Shown here piece by piece: positions 1-18,436 of a stretch of DNA of 64,000 bases (within the stretch, counting starts at the first letter, position 1; each line of letters starts with the position of its first letter). The notes beneath the pieces are model-generated. The model was not told the DNA's origin and did not search any database. It saw nothing but the letters and a program-made list of their open reading frames with translations. The DNA comes from Haliclona indistincta (Eukaryota > Porifera > Demospongiae > Haplosclerida > Chalinidae): assembly GCA_964017065.1 (NCBI GenBank), contig OZ024784.1, positions 16,225,152-16,289,151 of the forward strand. The letters run 5' to 3'. A program made the position numbers and the translations under genes.

Positions 1-447
1 GGTAGCAGTATAATGCCTGGGAAGGTGAATCCCACACAATGCGAGGCCATCACTATGGTGGCTGCCCAGGTAATAGGAAACCACACAGCAGTCTCTGTCG
101 GTGGCAGCAATGGGCACTTTGAACTAAATGTGTTTAAACCAATGATTGTGCGCAATGTACTGCAGTCTGTCAGGCTTATTGGAGATGCTAGTCGAGCCTT
201 TACTGTGAATTGTGTGGATGGTATACAAGCTAATAGGGAAAGAATTGAAAAGCATTTAAACGAATCTCTGATGCTTGTCACAGCTCTCAACCCTCATTTG
301 GGTTACGAAAAGGGAGCTACTATTGCCAAGACAGCTCACAAGAAAGGGCTCACTCTGAAGCAGGCAGCTTTGGAGCTAGGTTACCTGACAGAGGAAGAAT
401 TTGATCGACTAGTGATACCTGGAGATATGCTAGGACCAAAACAGTGA
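1..447 (+). CDS. FH: Fumarate hydratase class II, C-terminal part (5' end outside window)
   Basis: Fumarase interconverts fumarate and malate in the mitochondrial TCA cycle and in the cytosol. The reading frame is open from base 1 and begins with [11 protein letters not shown], the fumarase/aspartase superfamily signature (GSSxMPxKxN), whose Ser lies in the flexible active-site loop. About 148 residues follow to the stop, including the C-terminal helical part ([20 protein letters not shown]) that is usual in class II fumarases. No intron interrupts this stretch, so it is probably the last exon. The upstream two thirds of the protein, including any mitochondrial targeting peptide, are not in the window. 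The ATG at 13 lies inside the signature and is not a real start. The identification is very secure; only the 5' structure is unknown. Confidence 0.95.
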   Translation, partial: GSSIMPGKVNPTQCEAITMVAAQVIGNHTAVSVGGSNGHFELNVFKPMIVRNVLQSVRLIGDASRAFTVNCVDGIQANRERIEKHLNESLMLVTALNPHLGYEKGATIAKTAHKKGLTLKQAALELGYLTEEEFDRLVIPGDMLGPKQ

Positions 448-632
448 ACTCTGTGCTCGTTAGGTGTATTATTTATTCAAATATTTGTTTCTTAACACGC
501 TGACTCTACCAAACAATGTTTTATAGAGAAATGAATTAATAATCCTCTGGTTTGCAAGGCCCAGGACACGCTCATTAAATGGGAGTAGGCCTGTAAATAC
601 TAAATGAGAGGTACAAGTTTATTTTAGTGCTG

Positions 633-1785
633 CTATGAGTACAAAATATCATAGTGCCCTGGGCGATAAAGAATGTGAATGTGAGGAGTGGCTCCCTCAG
701 GAAAGTCATGATGGTTAACCCCTGAGCCCTCTCCTCTGTCCATATACAGTACTCTCACATTGACACCAAGAGCTTGAGTGAGAGCGGAGATATGAATGTG
801 ATCACTCTCACGATACATTGGGTCTACCTCCTGTGAGAGAAATGAGTAAAACAGACTGTACATTGTCTCACATACATGATTGCAGTAGTCTTTAATAGAT
901 TGATAGCCTTCCAAAAACGCCATGTAGAAGTCAGCATTGCTCTGTATGTAGCCTGAAGTGACAATTCTCAGGTAGCATACAACATAATCAGACATGCCCG
1001 AGTCTCTGAATGTCTGAATCATGTGTGTAAAGATAAGCGGTATTTATACAATCACTGACTTTCACTAGTTCGTCAATTGTTCCTTCTGGCTTCACAACAG
1101 ATTCCAATATATCTATGAACTACATGTGGTAATTATGAGTGCAACTACCTAACCAGTGAACAGTAACAAGTACCGTATCATGAAAGTCTTCCAGAGTGAA
1201 TGAGGGATAGCCGAGTGACAGTAACTGTGTCTGGTTCCTATCTATAGCTTGCCTAAAACTGAAAGACAATGAGCAAGAAGTTGGAAGCGAGAGAAATAGA
1301 CCTTTCAAGTTCTGCTTTATTGTACAGCAATCTCTCTAAAAAGGAGAAAGCAAAAGCTCTGAAAAAGCAGTTTCCATCTCCCCTGGTTCGTCTCAGATGC
1401 TTGTACTTAACACTCAGATCCTGCAAAAATTGAACAGAGTTAAGTTATAACAACAAGCCACACCCACCTTGATTTTTGCCTGATAAACATTATCATCAGC
1501 AGAATACTCCTTAGACAAGCAATCTATTGCTTCTAAATCGCCAACCAACTCACTAGAGTCTGCTACCTGTTCAAAAAGAACAAATAATCGTCGGTGCTGA
1601 CTGTTGTAAAAAATAATTATGATGATGCTCACATCTTTCTGTATTTGATCTATCTGCCTCGCTGTAGCCTCATCTTGGTAAGCAGCTAAACAAGAGAGAT
1701 AGTGAGGTTTAATTTAAACGTAAAAGTCATAGTTACCTCCGCTAAGTAAGCTCTCAGCGCGATCATCTGTACTGCCATGAGCCAT
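633..1785 (-). CDS. OTUB1: Otubain (OTU-family ubiquitin thioesterase)
   Basis: Otubains are cysteine deubiquitinases that cut ubiquitin chains in the cytosol and nucleus. I read eight exons (about 1737-1785, 1633-1685, 1468-1566, 1302-1420, 1174-1258, 1060-1112, 876-1013, 633-830), all with GT/AG borders. The N-terminus MAHGSTDDRAESLL is followed by the catalytic OTU motif RGDGNCFFRAF (Asp, then nucleophile Cys) in exon 4. Exon 5 gives LGYPSFTLEDFHDT, and later exons give SDYVVCYLRIVTSGYIQ. The last exon carries YMDRGEG and ends LYRPGHYDILYS, which holds the catalytic His. Order and length (about 260 residues) match OTUB1/OTUB2; the early acidic N-terminus and the RPGHYDILY end favour an OTUB1-type assignment. 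A short ORF reading through the 46-bp intron between exons 7 and 8 (830-876) is an artefact. The gene is divergent from DNAL1. Confidence 0.93.
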
Positions 1786-1889
1786 ACCAGCTTTGCACGT
1801 TACTCGAATGTCCGTATTTAGTTTACTAGAATATACGGACCGTTGTCACAGCGACTTCTGCAGAAAAACGCCCGAGGCACAAGCTGGTC
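1786..1889. promoter_or_regulatory. Compact bidirectional promoter, OTUB / DNAL1
   Basis: Only 104 bp separate the otubain start codon on the minus strand from the DNAL1 start codon on the plus strand, so both transcripts must start within or just outside this segment. I see no TATA box. The segment is unusually GC-rich for the area near 1862-1880. Assignment as a shared promoter is inference from spacing. Confidence 0.55.
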
Positions 1890-3039
1890 ATGGTGAGCCT
1901 CGCAAGAGCACCACTCTTGGTATTATAATATTTCTTCTTTTAGTCTAAAGGAAGTACAACCAAAGAAGCTCTTACAAAATGGGTGAGTGCTATAAGCTGT
2001 GAGCTCTAACTTAAATAATATTATTATGCCCCCCTCGATTTTGCTCCAACTCTCATTAGCAACAGCAGTCTGGGCAAGACATGAAAGATGCGAAAGAAGT
2101 TAACCTTGTGTTTCAGATGCCTCCTATTGACAAGATGGATGCATCTCTTTCGAATCTTTCCAGCTGCGAGTAAGTATAGCTTGCTTTACCATACACACTA
2201 TAATTAATAATAATTCCTAGTTAGTCTATTGTGTGTGGCTTTATCTGTAGTTTTTTCTCTTCATTATGTGTTTTTTTATTTATAATATATAATTAATAAT
2301 AATAATAATTATGATCTTTTATAGAAAACTCTCTCTGTCATCAAACTGCATAGAGAAGATCACTAACCTTAATGGATTGAGTAAGTGCATTTGATGTTCT
2401 GTTGATTGATTCTATTTCCACATTCAGAAAGTCTAAAGATACTGTCATTGGGTCGTAATCTTATCAAGAATCTAACTGGACTGGTGAGTCACTGCAATAA
2501 TCCAGTCTCTCTGTTGTTATAATGTGATGTAGGAGGCTGTATCTGATACTTTAGAGCAGTTGTGGATCTCATATAATCTTGTTGAGAAGCTCAGAGGAAT
2601 CACTGTGCTTTCAAAATTAAAGGTGTATAAACAACTGGTCTAAAAAGTGTTGCTAGACAATCTGTAAAACCACTGTCTCTACACTCAATGTTTTAGTGAA
2701 ATACTATCCTCTATGTTGCAGGTGCTCTACATGGCTAATAATAATGTAAAGGATTGGGCTGAGTTCAACAAACTAGCTGAGCTGCAGAAGCTTGAAGAGC
2801 TTGTCTTTGTAGGTGAGTCAGTGAAACGATGCTAGAATCTAATTGCTGTTCCGTGTAGGCAATCCATTGGAAGAGAAGCACACGCAAGATGGAGACTGGA
2901 GAGACAAAGTGTGTTTAAAACTGGTCAAACTGAAGAAGCTGGATGGTGAACTTGCAATAATTATTTCTTCACACACTTGACTTTCCCTCTCTTAGGTGTT
3001 CCTGTTGTCAGACAGGAGGACGATGAAGAGGATGGCTAA
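1890..3039 (+). CDS. DNAL1: Dynein axonemal light chain 1 (LC1, leucine-rich repeat)
   Basis: DNAL1/LC1 is a leucine-rich-repeat protein that binds the outer-arm dynein heavy chain in motile cilia and flagella. Spliced exons spell TTKEALTKW, then [24 protein letters not shown], then further LRR units ([52 protein letters not shown]). The LRR cap [12 protein letters not shown] follows, and the acidic C-terminus is QEDDEEDG. (Spelled motifs are joined across exons and split here.) This matches the animal LC1 family end to end at about 190 residues. The start is unusual: the first coding exon appears to hold only ATG (1890-1892) before a GTGAGC donor, and the next exon (1944-1982) begins TCTAAAGGAAGT directly after TTTTAG. 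Exon 3 starts at 2060 and exon 4 at 2325. The stop TAA is at 3037-3039. The gene is convergent with the GALNT gene, whose stop lies 130 bp away. Confidence 0.93.
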
Positions 3040-3168
3040 TACCACCATAGTACTCAAGCAAGGAACCAGACTCCATTCAACCATGTCACTATTGAGTATA
3101 CATGTGTGCGTTGTGTTCTAATGTCTCGATAAACCTGTACATCTGTGATAATCGATCATACACACAAG

Positions 3169-6100
3169 CTAAGTAATAAATTGCCAGTACTGATTTAGTC
3201 TATCATGAGAACACGTTCTGAGAGCTAGTGTAGTATTCACAACAGTAACACATGATTGCCTTGCTTTGTGCCTTAGTAAGAAATGTCTTATGCCGACCAG
3301 CTCTGCAACATATTCTTGATCTTTGCGATAAGTTACAGCTGAAAAGGAAAAGTAGCATAGACTCTACTTTCTGTTACCAATCACTTACAGTTGGAACAGT
3401 GTGACAGAATGAACTGGTCATCTTTTACAGTGAGGCATTTGTTACGATACCTCAATGTGCCTTCTTCTGAGTAGAGCCATGTCTGCAATGAAATATTAGT
3501 AGAGAGAGCCAGGTGGTGAGCTATATACTACAGACTATGATGAATCATACTATAGTAACTCACCTGGTTACTAGCTTGATGACGTATTTTATCACATGGG
3601 GCTACTGTGATAAATCCACTTAGAGAGTGATTTCGTTGTAAACACAGTCTGCCTTGCTTCAGTTGTCTGGGTATGAGAGATCCTTCTGAGGGTATTCTGT
3701 GAGGGAGGAAAGAGGCAGAAAATAGAAAATGACTAGATAAAAGCAACATCATTACTTGAATTCAGGATAGATGTTTTCCACAAACCACTTGAATGATCTG
3801 CACTGAAGCTTCTCTTTGAGCTCTAGTCGGTCGGAAATACTGAAAGAGGAAGAGAGAAAATGATGAGAACAATAGTGCTGTTCACTCACTCTCCAATTGG
3901 GACCGTTCTAGCGATGGGCGTGGACCGATAGAAGACCTCCTTATACACTCCCATCCATACCTCTGCTAGTCTGCGTAGATTCCTATGTACATGCATAAAC
4001 ACAACACTATAAACAGTGCGTACTAGTAGTGTAATGAACTATAGTACAGTTCGCAATTAAACTTACACATTGTGTGTATAACAACATCGATAAACACAAA
4101 CTGTACAACTTCAACATGTACTATACCACAGTAGCTAAAATGTGAGTGCATACATTGTGTTATTATTCTGACAGTATGTCTTACTTTGTGACAGTGTTAT
4201 GATAAGTTTTCCCAGTCCCAAACCCATACGGCATACTGGAACGGAATATGTGACCAACACGAGAGCAAGGAATGATCTCCAGTACTCCTCCACACATCCA
4301 CACCCTCAGTGACATTTCTAAAGAAAGAATAAGAAATTTAGAATTATTTCAAATCTAACCACTCACCAACATTCTCTCCTCCCCATATCTCCATCCCAGG
4401 ATCATAAACTCCCAAGTGCTCAAAGTACCGTTTGCTGATTGCAAACAGGCCTCCAGCTATGGAAGGTGTGTGTATTGGACTAGCAGGGTCATCCTTGCGT
4501 TGTAAGACCTCCTCTTTAGACAGAACCTCCCATCTGAAGGTGAGGTGAGGGGTAAAGCCTCCCTTGATATTGGAGTTGGCCGGAGTGTATATCATAGAGT
4601 CTTTGTTGATAATATCAATCACAGGAGATACAACATGTGCTTCGTTCTGATAAGACCAGGATAAACACAATTTCATCATTCTTTCACTTTCTTTTACCTC
4701 CACAATTCTGGCTACCAGCGGTTCCAGCCAGCCCGTGGTAGCTTCGCAATGGCTATCTAAAAACACTAGTATTTCTCCTCTGGCTGCTTGAACACCAGCA
4801 ATCCTTGCTCTAATCAGCCCTGCAATGAGTAAAGCAGAGTCAACACACAAGTCATGCACCATTGTGGGCGACAGCTGCCCACATACTCAGATGCTATTGT
4901 ATTGTGGTAAATGTTGTACCACCTGCATTTGAATCCACAAAACAACAGAAGGGTTATAGATGAATGCAGCAAGCTATACCATAACATGTTATTCAAATAT
5001 CACACCACTAGTGTAGCTATTGTGTGTAGTCTATGACATTATCAGGATAATGCAGTTAGCAGTCAATTTCCCACACAATACCATACATTGTAACAGGACC
5101 AGCTAAACACCACTACATACCTTGTCTCTGCTGTAGTCTAACAAGGCGAACTTTAGGAACGACTGTCAACAGCTCACCATCCATCACTGGAAGAAAGAGG
5201 GGGAGAGAGAGATAATGATGACTACAACAACAAAACAAATTCATCAAATTCTGATAATTTTTTGATACGCTCAGCTCCTCACCATTATCACTGTAATCAT
5301 CAACCAATAGTACCTCCTCAATGAGGTCTGGGGGGCTGCGACTGAGAACACTGTAGAACAAGCAGTATAATGCTCTATCTTGCTACAATGCACACTATTG
5401 CACACACACACACCTGACAATGGTTCGCAGCAAAGCTGATCTCGCTTCATTGTGAAAGCAGATGATGATAGTGGACTTGGGAAGCTTTGCCTTAACAGGC
5501 TTGTTCCAACAACTGCAGGTACAACAAATGGTTAATGAGAGTCTTGGAGTAGACATAATTAGTCTGAAGCAGCCAGTGAACCATGCTTCTAGAACTTGAA
5601 AACAACATAAGAGATAAAATGAGTTGGGAACAAAACTTGTAAAACATGGCTTATCAAACAGAAACAAAGTAAACTTTCACCATACACACATGCATGTTTA
5701 TACCACTAGTATCTGATATTAGTACATGAATTGTGGCAGAAACTAGGGGCATAAATGCATCACCAGTGAATTAAAATGCCAACAATAGATTGAGCATGAG
5801 AAGTAAACAGACCATACAGTACCCATCAATGAGGCATGTCAAACAAGCCTCCACCCAGCAAGAACATCAGCCCTGAACAAACCACAACACATGCTATTTC
5901 TCAGACAAAAAACAAACAATAACACTACAGATATTCATTGTAAAGATCAACATACAGTGGTTTCACTACTTCTAAAAGCAGCAACCATAGACCATAAACC
6001 ATAAACCGTGTTCAATCTGAATCACGCAATGTAATAAACCTTCCAAATAAGGCACAGATCATGCTTTACGCTTTTGTGGCTGTTCCAGGGAGTAATAAAA

Positions 6101-7323
6101 CCACTGTACCTGGGATGTCTGTAGTCTTGCAGGGGGCGATTGCACGGTGTAGAATCACTGGCTATCTGGTTGAATTTATGCCTCATCATTGGGTCTCCTT
6201 CACCATTTTTTATGCGCTGTGGAGCAAGGTATCTCTCCTTGTCAAATCCCTTGATAACAGCAAGAGATTTATTCATCATCTCTTTCATGTGTCGCTCGAT
6301 CATGAAATACATGTGCTCAGTGATTGGAAAGCGACCAGGGGACTTCTTGTGAGCAGTTCTATCACTTTTTAAATCAGTCAGTGTTCTCTTTCTTGCTAAC
6401 GGTTGATCAGCCTCTCCACCACTCTTTCGTGATGCCGCACTTCTCATCACTATTTTCCTATCCCACTCTTCACGACCATGATCTTCTGAGCGTCTCCTGT
6501 TCCCTTCTAAATAAATCTCCTGTCTTGAAAGCCTGGCTCTATCCTGAGAAACAACTTCCTGAGAATGGTAATCAAAACAATACTATAAATCAGTACTATG
6601 TACACTGGGATAGCGTGACCAAATACACAGTGTAAACTATATAGTAACATGTCTAATCATGGTTTGATTGGATCATTTTAGACTGGTTCTATCTAATCAT
6701 GACTCAACTGGTCTCTCCATATTATCATTGCCAGTGTCTCAAAACGCTTCCTGTGTAAGGTGGTTAGGCTGGCTGTATCGTACACTGAGGAACTTAGGAC
6801 TGACTCAGAGGTGGTATATTTAGCTGTTTAGTTACTTAGCAACTTTTTGATGGAAATGAAAAAAGCATAGCTTATTTTTACGCCTATCTACTGTAGTTGG
6901 CAAAAATCTCTCCTTAGCAAATATTAGCAAGACAAGTCGCACATTAGCACTCAATATATCACCACCACAGTCCCAATAATAAACTAAACATAAGCTACTG
7001 TACTATGATGCTCAGTGCTGCTATAATTGCCTTAATTTCATAGGTCGGGCGTTATGTAACAAATCTTCTATACCCAAGTAACTTGATATTAATTTGTATC
7101 TTACAAGTATAACAGTGGCTAACAAGAACCCGTGCTACTGCTGCTTGATGACTAGGAACATGCGGAAAACTCCGCCATCACAACTCACATCTGCAGGCGC
7201 GTCTGGTTGAACAGTCTCAATGTTTGCGTGACGTGGTAGCCGGCGTGCCACAAGCAGGTAGGTCGAACACAGAGTCACCACGATCAGTCCAACTAGGAGC
7301 CTGCCTCGACGGAGCCGCGGCAT
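3169..7323 (-). CDS. GALNT: Polypeptide N-acetylgalactosaminyltransferase (GT27, ricin-type lectin tail)
   Basis: This Golgi type II membrane enzyme transfers GalNAc from UDP-GalNAc to Ser/Thr, starting mucin-type O-glycans. The N-terminus [10 protein letters not shown] is followed by a hydrophobic signal anchor ([15 protein letters not shown]) and a stem; the stem exon reads to about 6022-6600. Catalytic-domain exons give [40 protein letters not shown] (metal-binding DxH), [51 protein letters not shown] and [10 protein letters not shown], the usual GT-A and Gal/GalNAc-T order. The C-terminal exons form a ricin-B lectin domain ([18 protein letters not shown]) ending QYWQFIT, a QxW repeat. I placed the stop at 3169-3171 by joining the last intron at phase 1. 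The start at 7323 is the Met directly before the basic/anchor segment; an upstream in-frame Met at 7353 exists. I cannot assign a vertebrate subtype. It could supply O-glycans for the mucin-like proteins downstream (inference). Confidence 0.93.
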
Positions 7324-7476
7324 GATAGCTGGAGGCACACACGACTGGCGCACACGGGCTCACGCCCCCTACCTAATGATTAGTAATAATTAATCTTCAT
7401 CACTTGAGTAAAAACACATTAATTTTACAAAGAAAAAAAAAAATAATATATGATGGATTGCAAGTGATACAAGTGG

Positions 7477-15448
<7,972 letters not shown>

Positions 15449-15639
15449 TGCTATCCTACATTGCTTTCTCGGTTTCAGCAGACCATTACGAGCATTATTA
15501 GCTTCGTGTATGAGCAATGGGCGTGGTTATAAAGGGTCTGACGCTGATCTGATCTGACGAGCGAGCAAGCACTCGCGCGCGCGCACGCCTGATCACTTGA
15601 TGCTCAGAAAAAATTTTACAATCATGTATAATATGCAGT

Positions 15640-17001
15640 CTAATGAGTCTGAAACTTCTCAAAAGAAAGCTGTGGTAAGCTAGGTAAAACTGCCTCAATA
15701 GCAGCAGCTAGGTCAAGCAGTTCACTGTCCTTTCCTCGAGCAGTGACTACTTCGAGTCCTACAGGTAGCCCATTTGAAGTCAGACCACTTGGGAGCGATA
15801 TGGAAGGCACGCCAGCACCAGACTGTGGCAACGCATTGTGCACATATGCGATAAATGTAGGAAATTCTTTTCCATTTACTTCTAGTATGTTTGGAGTTGG
15901 TCTCTTCACAGCTGGTAAAATTGTTGTGGGAGACACAAAACAATCCAAGCGGTTGTTTTCAAAGTAGTCATTATACAGCTGGCGTATCTTGTCAAATTCT
16001 TTCTGAAAGATAGTACACTGCTCTTCAGTAATTCCTTTAGCATTGGTCAATACCTGCTTGACACCAGGGTCACTGATTTGTTCATACAGCTCCTCATAGC
16101 TCACTGGTGCATTCTTCTCCTTTAGATACTTCGGAATAAGATGATTGGTTTCATAGGAAACCAAACCAAAGAACGCAGTCTTGAACTCACTCAAGGTAGT
16201 AGCGGGTAAATCAGCCTCTACCAGCTCAGCTCCTGCATCTTTCAGAGCTTGCAGTGCTGTCTCAGTAACTCGAGACACTTCACTGTCTAGAACACTGTAA
16301 AAGTACTGACGAGGCACTCCAATACGTTTGCCTTGTACTTGTTGAGTGGTGGGTGAGTATGATGGAATGATGATTCTGTGAACACGCTGGACAGTATTGA
16401 CACGCTGAGCCAAGATGCCAATCGTATCAGTTGTGGAAGAAAGCGGAAGAACATCTGACGAATCATACAAGCCAATGGTGGGTCGGTATCCAACCACACC
16501 ACACAATGCTGCAGGAAGACGAACTGAACCACCTGTGTCAGTTCCTAGTGCAAAGGTGACAGCATTCATGGCAACAGCAGCAGCACTTCCTCCACTCGAG
16601 CCACCAACAATGTAGCCAGACTTACGAGGATTGTCAACATGACCATAAGCAGAATTTTCTGACGTTATTCCAAATGCAAGCTCGTGCATGTTCGTGATTG
16701 CCACAATTTGATGACCATCGTCTACTAGGGGGCGTACAACCTTGGAAAAACTCTGAGGAACCCAGTGACGCAGGCTTGGTGTGCTAGCTGATGCTGGATG
16801 ACCACAGCTGATGTTAGCTTTCACTGCAAACGTCATGTTTCTATCGACTGGACATGATCCTAGTAGATGCGGGAGAACTACCTTGGTAAAAGCGTTCATC
16901 TTGAAGATTGAAAAGAAGGGAGCAGTGCTCAGCCCGCATGCAAACAATGTCACAGCATGCAAGCAATCCTGAGCAATTTCCGTTTGGGTGTGGCTAGACA
17001 T
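15640..17001 (-). CDS. Amidase-signature family hydrolase (intronless)
   Basis: Amidase-signature enzymes hydrolyse amides with a Lys / cis-Ser / Ser triad. This 453-residue single exon shows the catalytic Lys in FAVKANIS, the cis-Ser in GGSSGGSAAAVAM and the nucleophile in GTDTGGSVRLPAALCGVVGYRPT, followed by the AS C-terminal portion (GVPSISLPSGLTSNGLPVGLEVV). The length fits bacterial-type amidases (GatA-like, indoleacetamide or mandelamide hydrolases) better than vertebrate FAAH, as there is no N-terminal membrane helix. Both neighbours are intron-rich, so the absence of introns is notable and suggests retroposition or horizontal acquisition (inference). An alternative start, MNAFTKVVLP, lies 34 codons in, and that is where similarity to the inverted copy begins. 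The substrate cannot be predicted. Confidence 0.88.
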   Translation of the reverse strand: MSSHTQTEIAQDCLHAVTLFACGLSTAPFFSIFKMNAFTKVVLPHLLGSCPVDRNMTFAVKANISCGHPASASTPSLRHWVPQSFSKVVRPLVDDGHQIVAITNMHELAFGITSENSAYGHVDNPRKSGYIVGGSSGGSAAAVAMNAVTFALGTDTGGSVRLPAALCGVVGYRPTIGLYDSSDVLPLSSTTDTIGILAQRVNTVQRVHRIIIPSYSPTTQQVQGKRIGVPRQYFYSVLDSEVSRVTETALQALKDAGAELVEADLPATTLSEFKTAFFGLVSYETNHLIPKYLKEKNAPVSYEELYEQISDPGVKQVLTNAKGITEEQCTIFQKEFDKIRQLYNDYFENNRLDCFVSPTTILPAVKRPTPNILEVNGKEFPTFIAYVHNALPQSGAGVPSISLPSGLTSNGLPVGLEVVTARGKDSELLDLAAAIEAVLPSLPQLSFEKFQTH

Positions 17002-17050
17002 AGACTAATATTCATCGCTATTCAAGGTGCTGCATTGGGTGGAAGCAGGG

Positions 17051-18308
17051 ATGAACGCTTTTACCAAGGTAGTTCTCCCGGATCTACTGGGATCATGTCC
17101 AGTCGACAGAAACATGACGTTTGCAGTGAAAGCTAACATCAGTTGTGGTCATCCAGCATCAGCTAGCACACCAAGCCTGCGTCACTGGGTTCCTCAGAGT
17201 TTTTCCAAGGTTGTACGCCCCCTAGTAGACGATGGTCATCAAATTGTGGCAATCACGAACATGCACGAGCTTGCATTTGGAATAACGTCAGAAAATTCTG
17301 CTTATGGTGATGTTGACAATCCTCGTAAGTCTGGCTACATAGCTGGTGGCTCGAGTGGAGGAAGTGCTGCTGCTGTTGCCATGAATGCTGTCACCTTTGC
17401 GCTAGGAACTGACACAAGCTGTTCAGTTCGTCTTCCTGCAGCATTGTGTGGTGTGCGTGGTTGGATACCGACCCACCATTGGCTTGTATGATTCGTCAGA
17501 TGTTCTTCCGCTTTCTTCCACAACTGATACGATTGGCATCTTGGCTCAGCGTGTCAATACTGTCCAGCGTGTTCACAGAATCATCATTCCATCATACTCA
17601 CCCACCACTCAACAAGTACAAGGCAAACGTATTGGAGTGCCTCGTCAGTACTTTTACAGTGTTCTAGACAGTGAAGTGTCTCGAGTTACTGAGACAGCAC
17701 TGCAAGCTCTGAAAGATGCAGGAGCTGAGCTGGTAGAGGCTGATTTGCCCACTACTACCTTGAGTGAGTTCAAGATTGCTTTCTATGATGTGCTTGGTTA
17801 TGAAACAAATCATCTTATTCCGAAGTATCTCAAAGAGAAGAATGCACCAGTGAGCTATGAGGAGCTGTGTGAACAAGTTGTTGATTCCAATGTGAAGAAA
17901 ATGCTTTCTTCTGCTCCTCAAATTACTTATGAGCGATATTGTCAATGTAAGAAAGAATTTGACAAGATACGCCAGCTGTATGATGACTACTTTGAAAACA
18001 ACCGCTTGGATTGTTTTGTGTCTCCCACATCAATTTTACCAGCTGTGAAGAGACCAACTCCTCAGACTGTTAAAGTGAATGAACAAGAATTGCAAACAAA
18101 AAGGGCATTTGTGCACAATCCATTGCCACAGGCTGGTGCTGGCGTGCCTTCCATATCGCTCCCAAGTGGTCTGACTTCAAATGGGCTACCTGTAGGACTC
18201 GAAGTAGTCGCTGCTCGAGGAAAGGACAGTGAACTGCTTGACCTAGCTGCTGCTATTGAGGCAGTTTTACCTAGCTTACCACAGCTTTCTTTTGAGAAGT
18301 TTCACTAA
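17051..18308 (+). pseudogene. Frameshifted inverted copy of the amidase
   Basis: From MNAFTKVVLPDLLGSCP onward this is a close copy of the minus-strand amidase in head-to-head orientation with a spacer of about 150 bp. Relative to the intact gene there is a 4-bp insertion near 17453 (GTGTGGTT becomes GTGTGCGTGGTT), which shifts the frame after ALCGV. Just before it, the catalytic loop DTGGS has become DTSCS, removing the glycines of the oxyanion loop. Downstream the original frame is open to 18308. The stretch of roughly 70-90 codons around 17780-18110 is much more diverged from the partner than the flanks. The copy is probably non-functional, although a C-terminal fragment could be translated from the ATG at 17448. 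Confidence 0.85.
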
Positions 18309-18436
18309 GTTCAGCATGGGAGATTTGTACTTTTTTTGCACAATTAAACATAATAAATACTGGTATCATATAGATAGTAAGTAGCATAGACTGAAATGAA
18401 AATGTTTTAATGAAGAACACAAGATGTTATGAGAGT

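Noticed and set aside
2285..2312. AAT-rich stretch as a regulatory or origin element
   Set aside because: It is a short microsatellite inside a DNAL1 intron, similar to other AAT-rich runs across the window.
6061..6372. Plus-strand open frames over the GALNT stem exon
   Set aside because: They are antisense to a coding exon with clear reading-frame continuity on the minus strand, and they lack recognisable motifs.
15640..18308. Bacterial contamination as the source of the amidase
   Set aside because: The segment lies between intron-rich animal genes in one continuous sequence and its inverted pseudogene copy is eukaryotic-style decay. Chimeric assembly cannot be excluded from sequence alone.
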